This document shows, one piece after another, positions 20,310 to 29,845 of a stretch of 29,976 nucleotides of DNA. The DNA is from Chalciporus piperatus (Eukaryota; Basidiomycota; Agaricomycetes; Boletales; Boletaceae). Within the stretch, counting starts at the first letter, position 1. Each line of letters starts with the position of its first letter. A program made the translations under genes and the position numbers. The notes beneath the pieces were generated by a model. The model was given only the letters and a program-made list of their open reading frames with translations. It had not been told where the DNA came from and made no database searches. The stretch covers positions 1 to 29,976 of the forward strand of contig JBBPTG010000279.1 in assembly GCA_038093975.1 (NCBI GenBank). Reading direction: 5' to 3'.

Positions 20310-22332
20310 TCACAGATCGACCCATTCTTCACCCATCCCTTCCCAAACCTCCCACTTCCGACCACCAAGCCACCGCGCGACTCGTTCTCGATCCCTCACC
20401 TCTCGCCCCTTTTCATCGACGTCTTCCAGTACCCCCTCTCCAGCATCCCCGCCTTCACCCCCCCTCCGTCCAAACGCAAGTACGGCCCACCCCATCACGA
20501 TCATCCCAGGCGGTCGTTGTTCTCCAATGCTCGCCAATGCACTCTCCACATCCTCGACCGTCGACACGAGTACGCGTTGATCTGGCAACGATCCACGTTC
20601 GATGATCGCGATCGGGGTATACGGAGGGTATGCAGGACCATCGCGTCGTCCCCCACCGCTCCCGCCCCCGGTTTTTCCAACCGACGCGGGCGATGACACC
20701 AGGGCACGAACAACCTCGGCGAGTCGGGCGACACCCATGAGGATGAGGAGAGTGCGGGCGCGGTCGTACCCTGGGAGCGCGACTTCTTTGCCTTGTCTCC
20801 CGACGCCAGTGCACACGACGAATGACTCTGCGACGCCACGGTGCGTCACGGGGATGCCAGCACAAGCGGGTGCCGCGATGGCAGAGGAGAGTCCAGGAAG
20901 GATCAGTGGAGCGTAGCCGTGTGCGCGGAAGTAGGCGAGTTCTTCCCCAGCGCGGCCGTATACGATTGGATCGCCTTGTTTGAGCTGTAGGCGGAATCGA
21001 ATGGTCAACACGAAACAGTGTCGTGAGGTAGGATGTGAGCGGTACATACTCGTACGACAGTTAGACCACGGTTTGCAGCTTCTACGGCTGCCTCCATCAT
21101 TTCGATCTGGGCGCCATCCGCGTTTCCAGGAAATTTGCGCGCAATGCGAACCTCCACATGGGGTGGGATAAGTTCGAGGACAGGTGCCGGGACGAGTTTG
21201 TCGGAGAGAACGATATCGGCGTGCTTCGTGAGCACATTATGTGTCGCGATCGTGAGTAAAGATGGGTGACCAGGCCCAGAACCAGCGAGGAAAATGCGTC
21301 CTTTGGCGTTTTTAGAAACAAGACGGGATATATCGAGCCCATGCTGGGATTTCTTCTCGTCCGCGGAGAGGGCTAGGACAGAGTCCTTGGAAGAAGCGAT
21401 ACCAACCTCTTCGTCCAGGATATCTTTCATTTCGTGATCTGTCATCGTCGCGAGTCGCGAGATAGGCCAGTATTCGCTGACCTGGGCGACCCACCGCATT
21501 CGTCGCCTGGCGACCTCGGCCCTGCTGTCATTGGAACGGGCCTTTCCTGATGATTTGTTTTGTATGGAGTGATACCGCTATCTTCACCTGCCTCGCCATC
21601 TGCCACGTCACCCAAGGAACTGCATTCCATCGCCAGTTGTTTCGCCATCTTTCGTAGCCGCCCGACTTTGATCGCCGCAGAACCGACGTCTTTCGATAGG
21701 CCTGCAACGATTTCCCTGCACACTCTCCCCGCAAGCCTGCAGCCCTCTCCATTCGTCGTTACGCCAACCTGCAAAGGACTCTTTGACGAAGAGTTTGGAT
21801 CTACGAAACGATGCGTTGCCGTGAACGAGAAATTGCAGAGTTCTGGCATGTCGGTCACGTTGATAGGAATGCGGTGGCTACGGCAGGAATAGGCGATTTG
21901 GGCTGCACGAACGCGCGCAGCTGAGGCGGAGGGTAGTGTAGAAGTGGTATCTGTAACGCAGAGGAGAGAAATGGGTTCGTTGGAGATGTAGCTCTCGAGG
22001 GCTACAATGTCGCCGTTCACGTACGAAAAAGCGTCACAGGAGGCCTCGGGAACGGAGAGCTTTGCCCAATCAAGCACCTCGAGCTGACCGCGCTCAGCTC
22101 TCCACCGAAGCTCTTCGCATACTGCTCCAAGTCCACCGTGAACGAGAACCTTGACTGCTGCATCAGCTTCGAGGGCTGAAAAGGCTCGGGATGCTGCCAG
22201 AGCGTCACCACCGATGATGAGAATGGATTTGGTGTGCATCCGGAAGGATAGAAGGAGCGAGGCTCCACCCGTGGGCGGGAGATATGGATCCATGTCAGTC
22301 ATTGTCGCCGTCAATGTAGTCGCTGTCGACAT
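20310..22332 (-). CDS. MET1: Siroheme biosynthesis enzyme: NAD-binding Met8-like domain fused to uroporphyrinogen-III C-methyltransferase
   Basis: Minus-strand exons 22332-21588, 21546-21050 and 20984-20310 give about 638 aa; introns are 41 and 65 nt. The N-terminal Rossmann region (SILIIGGDALAASRAFSALE) followed by NVTDMPELCNFSF and PLQVGVTTNGEGCRLAGRVC is the Met8/CysG-N type, which oxidises precorrin-2. After a linker, the tetrapyrrole methylase starts at RIFLAGSGPGHPSLLTIAT, includes VLSDKLVPAPVLELIP, the SUMT motif LKQGDPIVYGRAGEEL, and LPGLSSAIAAPACAGIPVTH. It uses S-adenosylmethionine to methylate uroporphyrinogen III toward siroheme, the cofactor of sulfite and nitrite reductases. ATG 22332 is the first in frame; a nearby ATG (22302) is also possible. 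The first intron could instead use a donor 12 nt further (29-nt intron). Family assignment is firm. Confidence 0.9.
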
Positions 22333-22419
22333 CCTCGAGCTACTTGAAAATAATCATTTTTACGGGTCCCCGTTGCGTCCGAGGTCCGAGGTCGAGCGCG
22401 ATAATGAGCAATATGGAGA

Positions 22420-22779
22420 TTACGTCAGCGACTCGACTGTCCTATCGACCAAAGCGCTGGGTAAGGTATGTTTCCACGGAGTCTTGGGGGGGGGGAGGAC
22501 AGCCACCATGTCATTTGCTGGTATAGGGGTGGATGAAGCACTGGGTGATACGAGCGTCAAGACTTGCGCCTCCTTGACAGTGCGGTCAACAATGACCATG
22601 GCACGAGCAGTAGGATGGGTTGGATGGGCAAAACGAAGGAGGAGGAATTCGTGCATCTTGTCGCTCGTTGCCTTGCAAATCTCGATATCTCTCAACTTGC
22701 ACAAATTGGCGTCGTCGGAGAGGTTGTCACGCCATTTCTGAACAATTTCGTTGAGAGGGAGGCGTTGAGAAGAGTCCAT
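22420..22779 (-). CDS. Hypothetical 119-aa protein
   Basis: Minus strand, start ATG 22779 (MDSSQRLPLNEIVQKWRDNL), stop at 22420-22422, only 87 bp before the MET1 start and on the same strand. It has a charged helical N-terminus, a HEFLLLRFAHPTHPTARAMV segment and VIVDRTVKEAQVLTLVSPSA, which look like a folded alpha/beta piece. I do not recognise the family; basidiomycetes have lineage-specific proteins of this look. A run of ten G (plus strand, 22486-22495) encodes part of the Pro-rich stretch near the C-terminus and is prone to length errors, so the true C-terminus may differ or be spliced. The overlapping plus-strand frame is judged a shadow. Confidence 0.45.
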   Translation of the reverse strand: MDSSQRLPLNEIVQKWRDNLSDDANLCKLRDIEICKATSDKMHEFLLLRFAHPTHPTARAMVIVDRTVKEAQVLTLVSPSASSTPIPANDMVAVLPPPKTPWKHTLPSALVDRTVESLT

Positions 22780-23009
22780 CTACTTTTGTCGGTGGCGACG
22801 ACATGAAACGATGGATGAGTGCGGTAAGGTGATGGGGGAGGCTGGAGAGTTGTGACTTTAAACCCATGGCCGATTGTCAAGGGTTATGGACACGTTGTAG
22901 AACAGGAGGACCCAGGAGGACCCGTGCCCAGTTCGTTCACTGTATTCTCAGGTGGCAGTGTGCCGTGTTAGCCAAGGCTCTGAATCAAGCCCGCTCACTG
23001 ACCTCGTAC
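22780..23009. other. Short intergenic region before the LTR element
   Basis: Presumed promoter of the minus-strand hypothetical protein and insertion site of the retrotransposon. A small tandem AGGAGGACCC doublet lies near 22903-22923. The 5 bp before the LTR (CGTAC) would be its target site duplication, but the 3' partner lies outside the window. Confidence 0.4.
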
Positions 23010-23464
23010 TGTTATAGTATTTAAAAACTTTTCAAACTTTTGCCTACAACGGTATTCGAACTCTGGACTTTGTCTACAACTTAGGGGTCAAGCCGGATTC
23101 ATCTTAATCCGCTCCGGTAGTCCCTGTAGCATTACGTAAACTATTACATAATCAGGTCACGTGACAAAGGTCTAGACTTAGATGAGTCAGCAATGATGTC
23201 ATGGCCTAGACCCTAATCCGTACCTGGTACCTTTTCTTATCTATCGTCCCATTTACCTTATTTATCTTTTCCTTTATGATTTCCTTATTCGGCTGTTGGT
23301 CTGTGCGCACTTCTCAATAGTATATAAGTAGCCCTGTACTTATCACAGACCCCAGTCTAATCCATTTGTTGCTTCACCGCAATTACGCTTTAGTACTCAG
23401 CATATTCCTTCGCAAGGCTTAGTGTTGCCTTAAGTCCCCGCTGTGTTGTGACTCAGTCATAACA
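23010..23464 (+). repeat. 5' LTR, 455 bp
   Basis: Starts TGTTATAG and ends CATAACA, giving the terminal inverted repeat TGTTAT/ATAACA. TATATAAG at 23321-23328 is the promoter TATA box. AGTCTAATCCA at 23354-23364, about 33 bp downstream, would be near the 5' end of the transcript. U3 carries GTCACGTGAC (23156-23165), TGAGTCA (23183-23189) and ATGATGTCAT (23193-23202). Confidence 0.93.
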
Positions 23465-23466
23465 CT

Positions 23467-23477
23467 TGGATTAGACT
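23467..23477 (+). promoter_or_regulatory. Primer-binding site matching the element's own 5' RNA end (self-priming)
   Basis: TGGATTAGACT, starting 2 nt after the LTR end, is the perfect 11-nt reverse complement of AGTCTAATCCA at 23354-23364 inside the LTR, next to the expected transcription start. Tf1 of fission yeast primes reverse transcription with the first 11 nt of its own mRNA in exactly this arrangement. A tRNA primer cannot be fully excluded. Confidence 0.75.
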
Positions 23478-24173
23478 TGAAAACACCGCCTGGACTCTAG
23501 GGCTAAAGAGTTGGTCAAGAAGACCGTTTGTGTACGTGACACACAGGAGACCGCAACTCCGTCCACTGCTGCATATACGGCCGTCCGCCGTCATAAATTG
23601 GATAAAGTTGCTGTTCCCCATAGTGCACTAGGGGCTCTTTCGTGGTTCGAGACGTCTTGGGGTCTGCGCAAGCACTAACCCTCTGACTGTAGACACCACG
23701 CAGGTTCGTGTGATCACCTGTTGACGTCACACATTCGCCTTTTGGCTTTTCATTTCGTTTGGGCCAGCCTTTAGTGCCCCGTCTCTGTTACCCTCAGTAC
23801 TATAGTATTTTGTTCGAAGACCGGATTGGGATCGTGCCCAATTGCGAAGGACGACAAGGGAAAAGCGCGTCGCCGCCCCCTTGGCTGAGTCATACGTAGC
23901 AACGTAAGCCGGCAGCACCGCCGAGGTACAAAAATAGAAAAACAATAAAAAATAGTATCCTGTATTACGATAGCTTTTGCTGCCGCTCGAAAATAGAAGT
24001 TCGAGGGTAGTATATGTGTAAAATCAAATCAGATCTTGGGAAAATTCCTCAGAAGGTCTGCCGAGATTCCGATAAGCGTCGCAGGTATTACCTCCGCTCG
24101 AAAAAATATTTTCTTCGTCCTCGTGTCTGTCATCCCCAGAGAACCTTTGGAAGATAGGGTTCAGTAAGGATAT
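23478..24173 (+). other. Long untranslated leader of the retrotransposon
   Basis: About 700 nt between the PBS and the first gag ATG, with no long open frame on the sense strand. It would hold packaging and translation signals. Minus-strand frames here show no family motif. Confidence 0.5.
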
Positions 24174-24450
24174 ATGTCAGCAGAGTTCTTAGATCAAGAA
24201 ACACAAGCTCAGGGTTACAGATCCCCCCCACGTCACTTCCCTTCCTCATCCGAAAGTTCACCTTCCCCTACTCCCCGTCCCGAAACTCCGATGGCAGATC
24301 CCGCTGATCCCATCGCTACTCTCACCGCCGCTCTGAAGGCGCTCATTTCAGACAATTCGGACTCCGTGTCCAAAAAAGTTGCCGACCCGGGAAAATGGGA
24401 TGGTGACCGCACCAAGTTCCGGTTGTGGTGGGCGCAGGTTAACGCCTGGC

Positions 24451-25139
24451 TAGTGTTTAAAAGTCCAGTTAAGTTAAGTTTTTGTACCTCTTTTGACAAA
24501 ACTGTAACTGTAACTGGTTATCAATTTCGGCAAAATCAGTTTAACTGAACTGAAACTCTACATAACTGTCATATCAGTTATGGTCCAGTTTGTGACCGGT
24601 TTGTGACCGGTTTTTTGTAATAACTGGACAAACATTAGAAAGCCCTGATTCTTAGCTTTAAAATGACACCTGGATCATGTGATTTGGTTCAGTCCTTGTG
24701 AAGATATGCTCATTTTATTATATTACCATGCTTATCATATGTTTTGGTGGATATAGCATTGGAATGGAGGACAAGTTAAGGAAAATACAAGCAAATATGT
24801 AATCTCAGCAGTGCAAATTAACATGTGTATTTGAGTTGAGTGTGTCTCAATCAGTAATTTCATCAGTTTACTTCAATATTCAGAGAAAAAGTCAAATAAG
24901 GTCAGAGAAATTTGTAAAAAATGAGGAAAAATAGTGGTAGATGACCATATATAGGTTATTATTTATAACCAGTTATAACCAGTTTGTTTACAGTTTTGTA
25001 AAATTTTGGAAGTGACAAAACTGTAACTGAAACTGGACGTAACCAGTTACAATTTTTCACCCAGTTTCAGTTATATTTCGCTCCAGTTAAGTTAAGTTTC
25101 GGTTTTTTTCCAGTTATGTAACTGGACTTTTAAACACTA
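24451..25139. mobile_element. 689-bp hAT-like MITE nested in gag, 8-bp TSD
   Basis: The ends are inverted repeats of 21 bp (TAGTGTTTAAAAGTCCAGTT plus one base on the left, mirrored on the right). CGCCTGGC is duplicated on both sides (24443-24450 and 25140-25147). An 8-bp duplication and a TAGTG-type terminus fit the hAT superfamily. The subterminal 150 bp on each side are full of AACTG/CAGTT motifs in both orientations, the usual pattern of hAT transposase-binding sites. The interior is AT-rich without coding capacity, so it is non-autonomous. Confidence 0.92.
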
Positions 25140-26180
25140 CGCCTGGCAGTCCGTCCATACTTGGAAAAACAACAAGGTTCGATGCCTCGCCGTACTCTCA
25201 CGGTTAGAAGGAAAAGCGGCTGGGTTCGCCCAGATGACAATAGAAAAATGGTCTCGATATGAACTATTACCACCGCCACCCGTAGAAGGCGAACCAGAAC
25301 CTGATCGAGCACCCCTGGGACTATTAGCATGGCCCACGTGGACAATATTTTCACATCTCCTTAAATCACATTTCCAGATTGACGTTCTCGCTCATGAGAG
25401 TCTCAGGAAATTGGAAGCATTGAAGCAGGCTGGGAAACCTGTGGACATCTTCCTTCAGGAGTTTGAATTGTTGAAGGCGGAATCGGAGATTGAAGATGCT
25501 CATGCCAAAGAGCTTCTAAAAAAGGCAATAGATTACAAAATCTATTATCAGGCGCAAATCAACACCAATGTTGATGAGCAAAATCTGACCAACACGATCG
25601 ACACTTACCGAAAGTTGGGTCGAACTTTCGAGCGTATCGTTGTTGAACGCGGTGCTCCAGTTCGTCAGGCACCCGCGACGGCGCCAAGGCCTTCATCGTC
25701 ATATCCGTATCTCCCCCCTCGTTACCCAATTGCATCACGTCCGCTCCCACGTCCCCCCGCTCCGTATGCGGCCCCACGTTTCACTCCCACAGGCACCCAG
25801 CCTGGTCGTGGAGCCCCGATGGATCTGTCGGCACAGCAAATGCCAAGATCCCCCGTTCGGGGAAACTGTTTCAATTGCGACCAGCCAGGTCATTTTGCAA
25901 ACGCGTGCCCAAAGCCCCACAGGCCGCGTCAGAGACGAGTTGTTATGTGGGATCCATATTCGCAACAATACGTTGAGTCTTCCCTGCCGTTTGACAACCG
26001 GCAGATGCCCTTCGCAGGTACCATCCCTGCACCCTACCCTCCCCAATCTTCCCCCTACCCCGCTGGCCCGTCCACCAGCACAAGTTACATGTCGCATCAA
26101 GCGGCATATACCAACCAAGAAGCGGAAGCGTACTGGCGCGACCGCATTGAATCAGAAGCCAAGGCACAGGCAGCCGAGGC

Positions 26181-26202
26181 TTTAAAAGGAAACAGCCAAT
26201 GA
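26181..26202 (+). promoter_or_regulatory. gag-pol junction: slippery heptamer and ATGA stop/start overlap
   Basis: In the gag frame the sequence reads T-TTA-AAA at 26181-26187, a heptamer of the X-XXY-YYZ form, 12 nt before the gag stop. The pol frame (-1) is open from there. The gag stop TGA (26200-26202) overlaps the first pol ATG (26199-26201) as ATGA. Either -1 frameshifting or termination-reinitiation could express pol; the sequence does not decide. Confidence 0.6.
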
Positions 26203-29200
26203 GAGAAATGGGTTCTCGGCGGCTCGGACATAGTGTACCAAATGGTTGTATTAGTACTACTCCTTGTGTTCCGTTTAAATATAACTTTTCTTCTTCTGAA
26301 AGGGCGTCCCTTAGTGGCGTGGCGACAGAAGTAAAACAATTCGTGCTTAATTCCCTTAAGGTAAAATATTCGAAAAAAGAAATCCCATCAAAAATACATG
26401 TAAGGAATCAGAATCGGAAAAACGAGCTGGATCTCGCTATTACTATTATGTACGATAAAGGGGAGCAATGGAAGAAAATGGAGTTTGCCGCTCTATTGGA
26501 TTCCGGCGCAACCGAAACGTTTATAGATAAATCGTTCTGTGAGCGACATGGTTTGACACTGGAAGAACTTCCTTTTCCTATTCCAGTGTACAACGCCGAC
26601 GGCTCAGAGGGAGCGATAGGCGGTGTCACTCACAAGGTTTCGCTTGTTTTAGGACATAATGGACATTTTGAGCACATGGACGCTTTTGTTTCTGTACTTG
26701 GCACTCATCACATGATCATCGGCTATGATTGGCTTGAGAGGCATAACCCTGAAATTGATTGGGTAGCCAAACGAGTACGATTCACACGCTGTACAGATCA
26801 GTGCAAAGTAGTCAACTATCATTTGAATCGTTCGTTTTCTATTGGTCGAGTGTTTGAGGCGGGGCTCACCGAGAAAGTCCCAGTAGAACTCCACGAGTAC
26901 TTAGACGTCTTCTCAGAGCAAGAGAGTGAGCGTATGCCTACCCGAAAGGCGTGGGACCACGCAATAGATCTCAAACCTGATTTTGTTCCCAAAAAGGGTC
27001 GGGTGATTCCGATGTCCGAACAGGAACTAGATGACGTTAAAAAGTTCATCGATAAGGAGTTATCGAAAGGATATCTTCGTCCGTCGAAATCCCCTCAGAC
27101 ATCTCCTGTTTTCTTTATTCCAAAAAAGGACGGTAAAAAGAGATTAGTGATGGACTATCGTTACGTAAATGAGGGAACTGTCAAGAACGCTTACCCTCTT
27201 CCCCTCATTTCCGGACTTATCGACCAGCTCAAAGGAGCTGATATGTTTACTAAAATGGACCTACGTTGGGGTTATAATAATGTTAGAATAAAAGAAGGCG
27301 ACGAATGGAAAGCGGCTTTCGTTACTCCATTTGGCGCTTACGAACCTGTCGTTATGTACTTTGGACTTACGAACTCTCCCCCCACATTCCAACAAATGAT
27401 GAATGATCTATTTAGCGATCTTCATGGGGTTCTTATTATTTATATCGACGATCTCATGATCTTTACGTTCGGAAAAACTAGAGCAGAGCACTTAGAAATA
27501 GTTAAAACCGTATTGCAACGTCTCAGAGAGAACGATCTTTACGTAAAACCAGAAAAGTGTAGCTTCGCGGTGGATTCCGTAGATTTCTTGGGAATGGTTA
27601 TCTCCCAGAAAGGCGTAGAGATGGACACCTCAAAGGTGCAGGCTATTTTGGATTGGCCGGCGCCAACTCGGTTGAAGGGTGTTCAGTCCTTTTTAGGATT
27701 GGCTAACTTCTACCGACGCTTCATTCAGGGCTTCGCTGACATTGCTCGTCCCTTGAATGACCTCACCAAAAAGGACACACCATACCGGTGGGGACCAGAG
27801 CAACAGCAAGCTTTTGACAAGCTGAAGCAGCAATTCACTACCGCTCCACTTTTAGCTTATCCTGACCGCTCTAAAGAAGTCAGAGTAGAAACGGACGCTA
27901 GTGATATTGCAACGGGAGCTGTGCTCTCGGTTAAATGCGATGATGGCCTCTGGAGGCCGTGTGCCTTCATTTCCCATTCCTTTAGTTCTGCCGAGAAGAA
28001 CTACCCGGTTTATGACAAGGAGCTTCTAGCTGTCATTCGGGCTTTGCAGGAATGGAGACATTATCTAATGGGTCGAGAACATTTCGAGATTTGGACTGAT
28101 CACAAGAATCTCGAATATTGGAAATCTCCCCAAACTCTGAGCCCACGTCAAGCACGTTGGAATGCGTTGCTCTCAGAGTATAATTACTCGATTATTTATA
28201 AACCGGGTGCCACAAATGGAAGGGCTGATGCTTTATCTCGTCGAGAAGATCACGGAGAAGCAGATCCCGACCATAACAAAAATATTACTGTCCTTCCTGC
28301 TTCTGTTTTTATTAATACGGTTACTCTTTCTTCACCTATTTACGACGAAATACAAAATGAATCAGAAAAAATAAAAAATGATACTTTAGATGGCTTCGTT
28401 TTTGACGAGGGGTCTATAGTATTTAAAAATGACAAAAACAAAGTTTTCGTTCCTATTTCTTTACGTACTAAACTACTCACAATCCTTCATGACTCTCCTA
28501 TTGGCGGCCATGGTGGCCAAGGACGTACTTTACATCTGGTTACTCGTTATTTCTCGTGGCCTGGTGTCACAAAGGACGTTAAAACTTACGTAGAACATTG
28601 TCAGACGTGCGCCCTCACGAAGGGAAAGTCAACTGCACAAACTGGCAAATTAATTCCCCTTCCCGTTCCGAAAGAACCATGGAAGGATATATCTATAGAT
28701 TTTACCACGGGTTTTCCCAAATCACGTGGCTTTGATGCTATTTGTGTAATTGTAGATCGCTTCTCTAAAGAAGTAGAGTTTATCGCTTGTAAAAAGACAA
28801 TTTCTTCGAAAGAATTAGCTATTCTATTTAGAGACAATGTTTGGTGTAGACACGGACTTCCCTCTTCGATTGTTTCAGATCGAGGACCGCAATTCGCATC
28901 GGAGTTTACTTCGCAACTTTGCACCCTTCTAGGAATAGAACAGAAGCTGTCAACCGCTTATCATCCCCAAACCGATGGCCAAACGGAGCGTATGAACCGA
29001 GAACTCCAGCAGTATCTCCGCGCTTACGTGGCTAAACGTCAAACGGAATGGGCTGATTGGTTGAAGATAGCGCAGTTCCATCACAATTCCTCCCTCTCCA
29101 CTGCTACCGGAACCATCCCCTTCGCTATAACAAAAAACTACTTCCCACGCATGGGATTCGAAGGCAATTCATCTCCGGCTGGTACATTCTTAGAGAAATG

Positions 29201-29834
29201 TGGAAAGGCACACAAAGAAGTAGAGCAGGCATTAGAAGAAACTCAGAACCGGATGAAAGAGCAAGCGGACAAGCATCGGTCCGAAGCTCCAGATTATCAA
29301 ATCGGAGATTTTGTTATGTTATCCACGGACAACCTCAAATTACCTTATCCCTCCAAAAAGATGACGCAAAATTGGATCGGACCTTATCAGATCACGAAGG
29401 TCCTTCCCAATGCAGTCACACTAGACTTGCCCAATTCAATGCATATTCATCCCACGGTTAATGTCAAACGGGTCAAACCGGCTCAAGAACCGTTGGAAGG
29501 GCAACCGGTCCGTCTTCCGGATCCGGTCATAGTCAACCAAGAAGGAGAAGAAGAATACGAGGTGGATTACGTAGTGAAGTCTCAGGTTAAACAAGGACAA
29601 TTAGAGTACCTGGTTCATTGGAAAGGCTGGGACATATCGGACCGTACATGGGAAAAGGCAGCGCATTTGTCAAATGCACCTGAAGCTGTCAAAGCTTTTC
29701 ACAAAAAGCACCCGTCCGCCCCACGTCGAATCAACATGACCATGGGAAATTTCTCTGCCTTGTTTCAAAAATACGAAAATCTGACAGAGGTTCCTGAGCG
29801 CAAGTTGCCGAATCGCCTGGAATGCGATTCCTAG
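26199..29834 (+). CDS. pol: pol polyprotein of the chromovirus, intact
   Basis: A single open frame of 1,211 codons, in the -1 frame relative to gag. Domains in order: aspartic protease (LLDSGATETFIDKSF, about residue 100); reverse transcriptase with KDGKKRLVMDYRYVN, TKMDLRWGYNNVRI and the catalytic YIDDLMIF (about 410); RNase H (VETDASDIATGAVLS, YPVYDKELLAVIRAL, WTDHKNLEY). The integrase follows with an H-H-C-C zinc finger (HDSPIGGHGG to HCQTCAL) and the DDE core (SIDFTTGFP, VSDRGPQFASEF, HPQTDGQTERMNRELQ). A GPY-type module (NWIGPYQITKVLPNAVTLDL) leads to a C-terminal chromodomain (EYEVDYVVKSQVKQG, YLVHWKGWDISDRTWE). The chromodomain aromatic positions (Tyr, Trp, Trp) are present, suggesting targeting to methylated histone H3. 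No stop or frameshift is seen, so pol looks competent although gag is broken. Confidence 0.95.
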   Translation: MREMGSRRLGHSVPNGCISTTPCVPFKYNFSSSERASLSGVATEVKQFVLNSLKVKYSKKEIPSKIHVRNQNRKNELDLAITIMYDKGEQWKKMEFAALLDSGATETFIDKSFCERHGLTLEELPFPIPVYNADGSEGAIGGVTHKVSLVLGHNGHFEHMDAFVSVLGTHHMIIGYDWLERHNPEIDWVAKRVRFTRCTDQCKVVNYHLNRSFSIGRVFEAGLTEKVPVELHEYLDVFSEQESERMPTRKAWDHAIDLKPDFVPKKGRVIPMSEQELDDVKKFIDKELSKGYLRPSKSPQTSPVFFIPKKDGKKRLVMDYRYVNEGTVKNAYPLPLISGLIDQLKGADMFTKMDLRWGYNNVRIKEGDEWKAAFVTPFGAYEPVVMYFGLTNSPPTFQQMMNDLFSDLHGVLIIYIDDLMIFTFGKTRAEHLEIVKTVLQRLRENDLYVKPEKCSFAVDSVDFLGMVISQKGVEMDTSKVQAILDWPAPTRLKGVQSFLGLANFYRRFIQGFADIARPLNDLTKKDTPYRWGPEQQQAFDKLKQQFTTAPLLAYPDRSKEVRVETDASDIATGAVLSVKCDDGLWRPCAFISHSFSSAEKNYPVYDKELLAVIRALQEWRHYLMGREHFEIWTDHKNLEYWKSPQTLSPRQARWNALLSEYNYSIIYKPGATNGRADALSRREDHGEADPDHNKNITVLPASVFINTVTLSSPIYDEIQNESEKIKNDTLDGFVFDEGSIVFKNDKNKVFVPISLRTKLLTILHDSPIGGHGGQGRTLHLVTRYFSWPGVTKDVKTYVEHCQTCALTKGKSTAQTGKLIPLPVPKEPWKDISIDFTTGFPKSRGFDAICVIVDRFSKEVEFIACKKTISSKELAILFRDNVWCRHGLPSSIVSDRGPQFASEFTSQLCTLLGIEQKLSTAYHPQTDGQTERMNRELQQYLRAYVAKRQTEWADWLKIAQFHHNSSLSTATGTIPFAITKNYFPRMGFEGNSSPAGTFLEKCGKAHKEVEQALEETQNRMKEQADKHRSEAPDYQIGDFVMLSTDNLKLPYPSKKMTQNWIGPYQITKVLPNAVTLDLPNSMHIHPTVNVKRVKPAQEPLEGQPVRLPDPVIVNQEGEEEYEVDYVVKSQVKQGQLEYLVHWKGWDISDRTWEKAAHLSNAPEAVKAFHKKHPSAPRRINMTMGNFSALFQKYENLTEVPERKLPNRLECDS

Positions 29835-29845
29835 AGAGGGGATAG
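29831..29845 (+). promoter_or_regulatory. Polypurine tract
   Basis: AGAGAGGGGATAG lies directly before the TGTTATAG start of the 3' LTR, the expected place for plus-strand priming. Confidence 0.75.

Larger units (their letters stand above)
24174..26202 (+). pseudogene. gag: gag of the chromovirus, interrupted by a hAT-like MITE
   Basis: The frame starts at ATG 24174 (MSAEFLDQETQAQ), passes through KKVADPGKWDGDRTKFRLWW typical of fungal Ty3-like Gag, and is interrupted at 24451 by a 689-bp insertion. It resumes in the same frame after 25147 with HTWKNNKVRC and GKAAGFAQ, and later QFVR-type Pro-rich sequence and the CCHC zinc knuckle CFNCDQPGHFANAC (about 25867-25908). It ends at TGA 26200-26202. 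Length without the insert and its target duplication would be a multiple of three (about 443 codons), so the insertion is the only visible lesion. As it stands, translation stops at 24548 inside the MITE, so this copy cannot make full Gag unless the insert is removed. Confidence 0.88.

Noticed and set aside
3007..25139. The two MITEs have the same length (689 bp) and might be one family.
   Set aside because: Termini, target duplication length, TIR length and internal sequence all differ; the equal length is coincidence.
25559..26339. Several minus-strand open frames over gag.
   Set aside because: Antisense shadows of Pro-rich Gag sequence without any domain.
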